DNA of 8,310 bases from Anaerolineae bacterium (GTDB lineage Bacteria; Chloroflexota; Anaerolineae; B4-G1; SLSP01): contig JAFGSL010000690.1 of assembly GCA_016934645.1 (NCBI GenBank), positions 1-8,310 on the forward strand, read 5' to 3'. How positions within the stretch are numbered: the first letter of the stretch is position 1; every line of letters begins with the position of its first letter. The notes under the pieces were generated by a model, which saw only the letters and a program-made list of their open reading frames with translations, made no database searches and had not been told where the DNA came from. Below, in pieces: positions 1 to 4,507 of the stretch. The position numbers and the translations under genes are program-made.

Positions 1-39
1 CATATGGATCAAAAAGAACGGAGAAGCTATGGCAAATGA
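1..39 (+). CDS. BrnT-like (DUF497/COG2929) toxin, C-terminal tail only
   Basis: Only the last 12 residues are in the window; they read HMDQKERRSYGK and end at a TGA at 37-39. BrnT-family toxins are small ribonucleases of type II toxin-antitoxin modules. They typically end in a basic stretch of the form ARxMxxKERRxY, which this tail matches closely. The following ORF starts inside it (ATG at 29) and looks like the matching antitoxin, the usual toxin-first order of brnTA. The call rests on a very short tail plus its neighbour, so it is moderate. The catalytic part lies outside the window. Confidence 0.5.
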   Translation, partial: HMDQKERRSYGK

Positions 40-172
40 ACATATTGTGAAAGAGCCGCTGCCTGAGAACTTTAACACGCTTGAAGCTTTCTGGAAGTTT
101 TGGGATACCCATAGCAGCGCCGATTATGAAGACTTAATGGAAGTTGTTGAGGTAATCTATGACCGTATGTGA
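29..172 (+). CDS. BrnA/CopG-like antitoxin, N-terminal part, probably truncated
   Basis: This 47-residue ORF contains FWDTHSSADYEDLMEVVEV (residues 21-39). That matches the N-terminal signature (FWDTHxxxDYxDL) of antitoxins paired with BrnT/DUF497 toxins. ATG 29 is preceded by GGAG at 20-23. The frame is open to the window edge, but the overlap with the toxin stop argues for the start at 29. Such antitoxins are usually about 75-95 residues and continue into a ribbon-helix-helix segment that binds DNA. Here the ORF stops at 172 with no such segment. It also overlaps the radical SAM start by 14 nt, and its own GAGGT (149-153) serves as that gene's ribosome site. I infer that the antitoxin was cut when the downstream operon joined here. 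A naturally short regulator translationally coupled to the operon is the alternative. Confidence 0.6.
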   Translation: MANEHIVKEPLPENFNTLEAFWKFWDTHSSADYEDLMEVVEVIYDRM

Positions 173-1307
173 TCCCCTCCCCGAGGAAGCACCCAGCCCG
201 GATGCGCCAGCCCTGAACCTGCCCGAAGGCGTCCCCCCGCTCACCTCCTTCTACCTCTACCTGACGGACGGCTGCAACCTGCACTGCCGCCACTGCTGGA
301 TCGCACCGCGATTCGTGAACGGCAAACCCGATCCCGGCGAGTGCCTGGACCTGGATCTGCTGCGTAAGGCCGTGACACAAGCCAAGCCGCTTGGCCTGCA
401 CAGCGCCAAACTCACCGGCGGTGAGCCAACGCTGCACCCGCAATTTGTCGAGATCGCCGATTACTTGACAGCAGAAGGGTTGTCCCTTACCATGGAAACA
501 AACGGCACGCTGATCGACGCAGCGTTGGCCCGGCACCTTAAGGAGAAAACGAAGTTGTGGTTCGTCTCGGTCAGCCTGGACGGCCCCAACGCCGACGTCC
601 ACGACGCCTTCCGCCGTGTCCCTGGCAGCTTCGATGCTGCTGTGCGTGGGCTGAAACACCTGGTGGATGTGGGTTACCGGCCTCAGATCATTATGAGCGT
701 GTACAAGGGCAACGTGCAGTATGTCGAAGACGTGGTGCAGATGGCCGTGGCCCTGGGCGCGGGCTCGGTGAAATTCAACCCCGTGACGCATGCCGGGCGC
801 GGCATCGCGATGCACGAGCACGGCGAAACACTGGACTTCGAGGAAACGATGGCCCTTGCGCACTGGATCCGCGGCGAGCTGCAAAGTCGCACGCCGATTC
901 GCCTGATCCTCTCCACGCCGCTGGCGCTGTACACGGTGAGTGAGCTGATCCACGCCGGGAACAACGGCATGTGCCATGTCCGCCACATCCTGGGCTTACT
1001 CGGTTCCGGCGAGATGGCCTTATGTGGCATCGGGAGGACAATTCCGGAGTTGGCTTTTGGTAACCTGCGCGACAAAAGCGTGTCAGATGTGTGGATGCAC
1101 AACCCTATGTTACAGCAGTTGCGCCGCGAGTTGGACGAGCCGTATCCAGGCGTGTGCGGGCAATGTATCCACGCAGGCCACTGCTTGACTTATTGCGTGG
1201 CGAATAACTACGAAGCTACAGGTCACCTGGTCGTGCCAACAGCTTTGTGTGCTGAAGCATTCGAGCGCGGAGAGTTTCCAGCGGGGCGGTTACGTGGAGA
1301 TAGTTGA
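159..1307 (+). CDS. Radical SAM/SPASM peptide-modifying enzyme, ScmF-like
   Basis: This is a 382-residue cytosolic iron-sulfur enzyme. It carries the radical SAM motif C39-x3-C43-x2-C46, the SAM-binding GGEP at 87-90, and a complete seven-cysteine SPASM domain. The SPASM cysteines are C272-x11-G284-x4-C289, then C333-x2-C336-x5-C342-x3-C346, then C364, fitting the pattern for two auxiliary 4Fe-4S clusters. SPASM proteins of this size usually modify ribosomally made peptides, for example by Cys thioether or carbon-carbon crosslinks. The segment YLYLTDGCNLHCRHCWIAP and the following PLGL..KLTGGEP resemble my recollection of ScmF from the SynChlorMet cassette; I cannot confirm that without a profile search. 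ATG 159 is chosen because GAGGT lies at 149-153. Residues 1-28 are a proline-rich extension too short for an RRE domain. The next gene starts 2 nt after the stop, so translation is probably coupled. The likely substrate is the Cys-repeat peptide at 1868. Confidence 0.9.
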   Translation: MTVCDPLPEEAPSPDAPALNLPEGVPPLTSFYLYLTDGCNLHCRHCWIAPRFVNGKPDPGECLDLDLLRKAVTQAKPLGLHSAKLTGGEPTLHPQFVEIADYLTAEGLSLTMETNGTLIDAALARHLKEKTKLWFVSVSLDGPNADVHDAFRRVPGSFDAAVRGLKHLVDVGYRPQIIMSVYKGNVQYVEDVVQMAVALGAGSVKFNPVTHAGRGIAMHEHGETLDFEETMALAHWIRGELQSRTPIRLILSTPLALYTVSELIHAGNNGMCHVRHILGLLGSGEMALCGIGRTIPELAFGNLRDKSVSDVWMHNPMLQQLRRELDEPYPGVCGQCIHAGHCLTYCVANNYEATGHLVVPTALCAEAFERGEFPAGRLRGDS

Positions 1308-1309
1308 GT

Positions 1310-1840
1310 ATGATACCAGATCTCGATAGTACAAAGAATATCCTTGCTCTTCACGCATCGTGTGCGTACAATGAGGATGGGGCCTTGCTTTTTCTGGGAC
1401 CTTCTGGCACAGGGAAATCCGCGATGCTGCGCCTTTTAAGTCCTTATATGGAGGTTTTTGCCGAAGATAAAGTGTATATCACACCTCAATCAAACGGGAG
1501 ATGGAAGGTCGTCAAAGGAGATGCCTATTTACCCATAAGTCTTGTAGCCTCTACCGAGGAGGATCTCGCAGTATCGCCATCTGTGCCGTTGCGAGCTATT
1601 TTCCGTTTATATCAGGCACCTGAGCCCAAGCTAGAAAGCGTGGAGCCTGTAACACGATGTCGTTATCTGACCAGTGCCTTTTTTGAAGTTTTCTATTGGC
1701 CGGGCGAATCACTTACCGTCAAACGGCGTGCTTTTGTCAGTCTGGCGAGCATAGCCCGGGACATACCCGGTTATGCGTTTTATTTCGACCTTTCACCGCG
1801 AACACCGGACATATTAAGCAATGCGATGGGGTTAAGATAA
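1310..1840 (+). CDS. HPr-kinase-like (HprK C-terminal domain) P-loop protein of the RiPP operon
   Basis: The 176-residue protein has the HprK-like opening LHASCAY...LLFLGPSGTGKS, with Walker A at residues 30-37. D53 lies in the AEDKV stretch where HprK has its conserved acidic residue, and PLRAIFRLY at 93-101 is a common HprK-family strand. It matches only the kinase domain; the N-terminal regulatory domain of true HPr kinase/phosphorylase is absent, and no PTS gene is nearby. HprK homologues occur in RiPP operons, including lasso peptide kinases that phosphorylate a C-terminal residue and the SynChlorMet cassette (recalled). Here it probably acts on the precursor or an intermediate, but this is inference. 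ATG 1310 has GGAG at 1296-1299. An in-frame TTG at 1304, overlapping the previous stop, is an alternative start. The gene looks less GC-rich than the radical SAM gene before it. Confidence 0.75.
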   Translation: MIPDLDSTKNILALHASCAYNEDGALLFLGPSGTGKSAMLRLLSPYMEVFAEDKVYITPQSNGRWKVVKGDAYLPISLVASTEEDLAVSPSVPLRAIFRLYQAPEPKLESVEPVTRCRYLTSAFFEVFYWPGESLTVKRRAFVSLASIARDIPGYAFYFDLSPRTPDILSNAMGLR

Positions 1841-1857
1841 TATTCTGTATTTGATGT

Positions 1858-1897
1858 GGAGGGTATTATGAATAAAGAAGAAGGAAGTCTGGATATG
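1858..1897 (+). promoter_or_regulatory. Two tandem ribosome binding sites and starts for the precursor peptide
   Basis: GGAGGG at 1858-1863 sits 4 nt before ATG 1868. A second site, AAGGAAG at 1881-1887, sits 7 nt before an in-frame ATG at 1895. Either can start the precursor, giving 74 or 65 residues. The shorter form begins MKIEYVKPEIL, directly ahead of the leader motif, so both forms would keep the recognition sequence. The first site is the closest to consensus in the operon, as expected for a peptide made in excess over its enzymes. Confidence 0.55.
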
Positions 1898-2092
1898 AAG
1901 ATCGAATATGTAAAACCTGAAATACTTGATCTCGGACCGGCCTCTATCGCCTATGGGGCCGCCTGTAATCCTAGTGGCTCTTCTGCAGATAGCGAGTGTA
2001 GCAATGGCACTAGTGCGCAAGGTTATCCATGTACTGATGGTCAGTTTGCTGGAACTGGAGCTTGTGGTGACGGTGGCGCACCATTATATTGA
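1868..2092 (+). CDS. Candidate RiPP precursor peptide with four Cys at 11-residue period
   Basis: The 74-residue peptide divides into a charged leader (about 1-30) and a small-residue core rich in Gly, Ser, Ala and Cys. The leader contains YVKPEILDLG (14-23), fitting the Y-x2-P-x-[LI]-x3-G pattern that RRE domains bind in lasso and related leaders. The core has exactly four cysteines, C33, C44, C55 and C66, each 11 residues apart. The units align as C-x-[N/D]-G-x-x-A, best in repeats 2 and 3, and the peptide ends APLY. Codons differ between units, so the period is kept at the protein level. Candidate cleavage lies near G30-A31-A32, just before the first Cys. It sits 27 nt after the kinase-like gene and 15 nt before the peptidase gene. 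I do not recognise a named precursor family. The core suggests repeated thioether or similar crosslinks made by the radical SAM enzyme. Confidence 0.75.
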   Translation: MNKEEGSLDMKIEYVKPEILDLGPASIAYGAACNPSGSSADSECSNGTSAQGYPCTDGQFAGTGACGDGGAPLY

Positions 2093-2107
2093 ATAATTGT
2101 TGGAGAA

Positions 2108-2713
2108 GTGTCTACTGTTTACCGGTACCAAGGAAGTAGTATGGCGGGCACTTTCCGCCATGGCGATCTGCTCCTTGTAGTTCCTGTTGTTCTGTCGCAA
2201 TTACGCATCGGGGATGTGGTTGTTTTCTGCCGGACTTCGGCCGACAGGGGAGCACACACGACTGTCGTACACCGTGTCACAGCCTGTGTGGAAGATGGCG
2301 TAATTACACAGGGGGATGCTCTCGCTTTGCCGGACGCAACTATTGTCCATCCTACACAGTTGCTCGGCCGCGTAACACAAGTACAGCGCGGCGATAAGTG
2401 TTATGCTGTTTGGAGTGGATTCGCCGGTCAGGTATGGAGGCACTATGTGCGTCTGCGGCATCATCTTTTGGCATTAGGCCGCGCGCCATACCAGTGGCTA
2501 CGCGCCAGTGGCCTTGTCCGCCGTTTATGGCGCCCGTCCTTCACGCATATGACGTTGTCAACTGAACAGGGACCTGTGGTGAAGTATCTATGTGGCGGGA
2601 AAACAGTCGCTGTGTGGCAACCTAAAACGCAAGCCTATTGGTGCCGCAAGCCGTATGACCTGGTGTTAGGTGTGCCGGAGCCGACCACGAATGTGATTAT
2701 GGATGATATTTGA
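2108..2713 (+). CDS. S24/S26-family (SPase I-like) peptidase, likely leader peptidase
   Basis: The 201-residue protein starts at GTG 2108. The catalytic-type motif GSSMAGTFRHGD (9-20) has S11 before Met, as in signal peptidase I and LexA-like enzymes. It is followed by GDVVVF (35-40), VVHRV (53-57) and ITQGDALALPD (66-76). A His rather than a Lys in the second box (H55), together with D70 or D76, fits the Ser-His-Asp form of SipW/ER-type S26 enzymes. No convincing membrane helix is seen, so it is probably cytosolic, unlike ordinary signal peptidases. The last ~60 residues form an unrecognised domain. Its position directly after the precursor suggests leader removal (inference). The in-frame ATG at 2141 would delete S11, so GTG is preferred, although GGAG (2102-2105) is unusually close. 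The gene is in the same frame as the precursor, separated by one TGA and five sense codons. Confidence 0.75.
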   Translation: MSTVYRYQGSSMAGTFRHGDLLLVVPVVLSQLRIGDVVVFCRTSADRGAHTTVVHRVTACVEDGVITQGDALALPDATIVHPTQLLGRVTQVQRGDKCYAVWSGFAGQVWRHYVRLRHHLLALGRAPYQWLRASGLVRRLWRPSFTHMTLSTEQGPVVKYLCGGKTVAVWQPKTQAYWCRKPYDLVLGVPEPTTNVIMDDI

Positions 2714-2741
2714 ATAAACGAATGAGGGAGTGTGACGGGAC

Positions 2742-2771
2742 GGGACTAGGGACTAGGGATTAGGGATTGGG
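2742..2771. repeat. Heptamer tandem repeat (GGGACTA-type, four units)
   Basis: Units GGGACTA, GGGACTA, GGGATTA and GGGATTG run head to tail from 2742 to 2769, followed by GG. They resemble the short tandemly repeated repetitive (STRR) sequences known from filamentous cyanobacteria and also seen in Chloroflexota. No function is evident. Confidence 0.8.
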
Positions 2772-2813
2772 CTAACCCAATCTGCAATCCCCTTTCACGA
2801 TACGCAAAAAGAA

Positions 2814-2849
2814 CATTGAGGGCGACGATGCGTCGCCCTCAATGCTTTT
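2814..2849 (+). terminator. Rho-independent terminator of the RiPP operon
   Basis: A perfect 14-bp stem has arms at 2814-2827 and 2831-2844 with a 3-nt ATG loop, followed by CTTTT. It lies 100 nt after the peptidase stop. An A-rich stretch (2806-2813) before the stem gives it weak bidirectional character. It marks the end of the four-gene operon. Confidence 0.8.
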
Positions 2850-2863
2850 GACGTTCTCGTAGC

Positions 2864-2917
2864 CGCGAAATCCATTTCGCGCTCCTTAGCGCCCCAAAAG
2901 TGCGATTTGGAAATCGC
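2864..2917. repeat. REP-like pair of short palindromes
   Basis: An 8-bp palindrome, CGCGAAAT-CC-ATTTCGCG (2864-2881), is followed 20 nt later by a 7-bp palindrome, GCGATTT-GG-AAATCGC (2902-2917). The outer flanks are also imperfectly inverted: the strand around 2858-2873 reads CGTAGCCGCGAAATCC, and the complement around 2909-2924 reads CGTGGCGGCGATTTCC. Two small palindromes with 2-nt loops in inverted order resemble a BIME/REP unit. Confidence 0.55.
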
Positions 2918-2981
2918 CGCCACGTTCATCGTTCGAACTTTCCAATGGTTTTAACGTGCCAACGCCCAAACCGTAATGCTT

Positions 2982-3010
2982 TTGTAAGTTTTACATTCTT
3001 GGGTTATAGT
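2982..3010 (+). promoter_or_regulatory. Candidate sigma70-type promoter for the ECF sigma gene
   Basis: TTGTAA (2982-2987) and TATAGT (3005-3010) are separated by exactly 17 nt. Transcription would start near 3017, leaving an approximately 107-nt untranslated leader that includes the two tandem tracts. The boxes are good but this is a by-eye call. Confidence 0.4.
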
Positions 3011-3021
3011 AAGATATGAAT

Positions 3022-3048
3022 GGCGAGGAGCGAGGGCGAGTGGCGAGT
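3022..3048. repeat. GGCGAGx tandem tract
   Basis: Four degenerate units of about 7 nt (GGCGAGG, AGCGAGG, GCGAGT, GGCGAGT) lie head to tail in the leader of the sigma gene. They are of the same style as the other heptamer tracts in this window but differ in sequence. Confidence 0.55.
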
Positions 3049-3066
3049 AGCATATATACCCAATTT

Positions 3067-3087
3067 CTAACTCCTAACTCTTAATTC
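3067..3087. repeat. CTAACTC heptamer tract (three units)
   Basis: CTAACTC, CTAACTC and TTAATTC run head to tail. This is an STRR-like tract just upstream of the sigma-factor start. Confidence 0.6.
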
Positions 3088-3123
3088 TCCGACCCATTTT
3101 ATCCTTTTCTAGCGACTATAAAG

Positions 3124-3660
3124 ATGAGCGAACCATTCAACACACGGCCCGATGAAGAACTGGCGCACCTGGCGCGGGGTGGAGATCGCTTGGCCTTCGA
3201 CGTGCTGTGCGATCGCTACCTTCCGGTGGTCTACAACCGTTTGCGCGCACTGCTACCGCCGGAGGCCGTGGACGACGTGACACAGGAGGTTTTCGTCGCG
3301 GCAGTGCAGGCGATCCAACGCTACCGGGCAAAGGCAGCGTTCCGCACGTGGATTTCGGCCATCGCGCGGCATAAGGTTGCTGATTACTACCGCCAACGCG
3401 GTCGACAACCGGGAACAGTGGAACTCGATCCGGAGATGAACGACATGGCAGAACAGAATGCCTGGCAGGAACACATGTTCGTGCGTATGGCATTACGACG
3501 GCTGCCGGATCACTATCAGGAAGTGCTGCTTTTACGTTTTGCCGAGGGTTTGCCTTTCCAGGACGTCGCCGACGCGCTAGGTCTCTCGCTGGAAGCGACC
3601 AAATCCCGTTACCGGCGGGCTATGGCGGCGATGACAGAAGCGTTGGGCGAAGAAGAGTAA
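3124..3660 (+). CDS. ECF-family RNA polymerase sigma factor
   Basis: The 178-residue protein has the two-domain layout of group 4 (ECF) sigma factors. Region 2 spans about residues 23-91, with DDVTQEVF (50-57) and FRTWISAIARHKVADYYR (73-90) for core binding and -10 recognition. Region 4 spans about 118-171, with LRRLPDHYQEVLLLRF and the helix-turn-helix around DVADALGLSLEATKSRYRRA for -35 binding. Length is typical. It would direct RNA polymerase to a small set of promoters, often including its own operon. The next gene encodes a small membrane protein in the position usual for an anti-sigma factor, and a large surface protein follows. There is no strong ribosome site before ATG 3124, only AAAG close by, so translation may be weak or nearly leader-independent. 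Confidence 0.93.
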   Translation: MSEPFNTRPDEELAHLARGGDRLAFDVLCDRYLPVVYNRLRALLPPEAVDDVTQEVFVAAVQAIQRYRAKAAFRTWISAIARHKVADYYRQRGRQPGTVELDPEMNDMAEQNAWQEHMFVRMALRRLPDHYQEVLLLRFAEGLPFQDVADALGLSLEATKSRYRRAMAAMTEALGEEE

Positions 3661-3690
3661 GGGAGTGTGGGAGTGTGGGAGTGTGGGAGT
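3661..3690. repeat. GGGAGTGT octamer tandem repeat
   Basis: Three exact 8-nt units (3661-3684) plus six bases of a fourth begin on the base after the sigma-factor stop codon. Confidence 0.85.
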
Positions 3691-3704
3691 AACCGCTTTG
3701 CTGT

Positions 3705-3751
3705 GGCCGGTCTCCAGACCGAGCCACCGCGGGCACGGTCAGAGACCGGCC
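3705..3751. repeat. Second REP-like inverted pair
   Basis: Ten-base arms GGCCGGTCTC (3705-3714) and GAGACCGGCC (3742-3751) are perfect inverted repeats. Each arm region also contains its own small palindrome: CGGTCT-CC-AGACCG on the left and CGGTC-AGA-GACCG on the right. The layout mirrors the pair at 2864-2917, although the sequence differs. No T-run follows, so it is a poor terminator. Confidence 0.6.
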
Positions 3752-3780
3752 CGAGCACATATCGATCATCGACACAATAC

Positions 3781-3872
3781 TTAGGGTCTGTAAAAGAATA
3801 AGCTCCCGCGCGAGCGCCCCGGACGGGGCTTTGAGCATAAAATGCGGGAAGTTATATTTTTACGAACCCTTA
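3781..3872. mobile_element. MITE-like element with ~29-bp imperfect terminal inverted repeats
   Basis: The left end (3781-3809, TTAGGGTCTGTAAAA...TCCCGC) and the complement of the right end (3844-3873, TTAAGGGTTCGTAAAA...TCCCGC) agree at about 23 of 29 positions, allowing one extra A on the right. The ends read GGG...CCC and are flanked on both sides by TTA, which could be a 3-bp target duplication or part of the repeat. The interior is about 35 bp with a GCCCC/GGGGC hairpin and has no ORF. I infer a non-autonomous element mobilised in trans by an insertion sequence outside the window. Confidence 0.5.
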
Positions 3873-3884
3873 ACAACGCATTCA

Positions 3885-3926
3885 GACTTTCGACTTTTGA
3901 CTTGTGACTTGTGACTTTGGACTTAT
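3885..3926. repeat. GACTTNN heptamer repeat (six units)
   Basis: Six head-to-tail 7-nt units start at 3885, 3892, 3899, 3906, 3913 and 3920. All begin GACTT and vary at the last two bases. The tract ends 12 nt before the next start codon and directly precedes its ribosome site. Confidence 0.85.
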
Positions 3927-3938
3927 CTTGAGGAGATC

Positions 3939-4316
3939 ATGATAGATCAAGAGAAAGACACCGATCAGGGGGTGAACGCGCGGGTGGAGGCGCTGCTGGC
4001 ACGGACGCTGGCACCACACCCGCCGCCGGAGAACCTGCGCCGTCAAGTGCGGCGACGGGTCGCAGCGGAATGGGAGCAGCAACCGCTCACCTGGCGCGAA
4101 CGGTTTACTGGATTGCTCAAGGTGTCCACCCGCCAACGAGCGTGGGCGGCAGTCGCTGCGCTGGCCGTCGTCGCCGTCGTCGCGGCATTGGTCGCGCCCT
4201 CCGGCGGCGTTCCGGTCGCGGGGACGGTGGTGGGAAAAGCGGGGACCGTCGCGATCGCGCTGGCAGCCTGCGCGGGCCTCGCGCTCATCATTGCCTGGTT
4301 CAGGCGAAGGCGGTGA
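3939..4316 (+). CDS. Small two-helix membrane protein, possible anti-sigma partner
   Basis: The 125-residue protein has a charged cytosolic N-terminal part (1-66, rich in Arg and Glu) and two hydrophobic helices at about 68-87 and 101-120. A short Gly/Pro/Val loop separates them, and the protein ends in FRRRR. By the positive-inside rule both ends should be cytosolic. GAGGAG (3930-3935) precedes ATG 3939. Its position 278 nt after an ECF sigma gene suggests a membrane anti-sigma role. It lacks the H-x3-C-x2-C zinc motif of ZAS anti-sigma factors, and I recognise no named family. The short loop leaves little for an extracytoplasmic sensor. The assignment is positional only. Confidence 0.7.
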   Translation: MIDQEKDTDQGVNARVEALLARTLAPHPPPENLRRQVRRRVAAEWEQQPLTWRERFTGLLKVSTRQRAWAAVAALAVVAVVAALVAPSGGVPVAGTVVGKAGTVAIALAACAGLALIIAWFRRRR

Positions 4317-4354
4317 AGTCAGCCACAAACTATCGATGAACAGAAAATGTTTGA

Positions 4355-4403
4355 ACCGCAGAGATACTATGAAACTCTCTGCGTTCTCAGCGAACTCTGC
4401 GGT
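4355..4403. repeat. Competing CGCAGAG/CTCTGCG hairpins in the leader of the surface-protein gene
   Basis: ACCGCAGAG (4355-4363) can pair with CTCTGCGGT (4395-4403), or seven of its bases can pair with CTCTGCG (4377-4383). The two options are mutually exclusive. The downstream bases are A-rich rather than T-rich, so it is not a plus-strand terminator. Similar GCAGAG-rich repeats are common in gaps of Chloroflexota and cyanobacteria, so a dispersed repeat is more likely than a switch. Confidence 0.4.
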
Positions 4404-4507
4404 AAAAAACCAAAACTCGCGACCTATACCGCCCCATCACGGCGACTATAGGAGTAGAACGGATACAGCTCAGAAATCTTAATCATTTTCAAGAAAGGAG
4501 AATCGAA

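Larger units (their letters stand above)
2714..3123. other. 410-bp gap between the RiPP operon and the sigma-factor gene
   Basis: I see no coding ORF here. The gap holds, in order, a heptamer tandem tract, a GATTGGG/CCCAATC hairpin (2765-2782), the operon terminator, a REP-like palindrome pair, a sigma70-like promoter and two more short tandem tracts. These are listed separately. Confidence 0.7.

Noticed and set aside
72..986. Long minus-strand ORF (304 codons) opposite the radical SAM gene
   Set aside because: It lies antisense to a gene with complete radical SAM and SPASM motifs; its His/Arg/Val-rich translation has no family features and arises from codon bias.
1868..2092. Precursor as a true lasso peptide
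   Set aside because: The leader motif fits, but no asparagine-synthase-like cyclase or transglutaminase-like protease is in the operon, and the four-Cys core is unlike lasso cores.
3705..3751. Inverted repeat as terminator of the sigma gene
   Set aside because: There is no T-run after the stem, and each arm contains its own palindrome, which fits a REP-like unit better.
2742..3926. Repeated tracts as a CRISPR array
   Set aside because: The units are only 7-8 nt, directly adjacent without spacers, and differ between tracts.
4355..4403. Competing hairpins as a riboswitch or attenuator
   Set aside because: No terminator T-run follows and there is no match to a riboswitch core; the GCAGAG-type sequence looks like a dispersed repeat.
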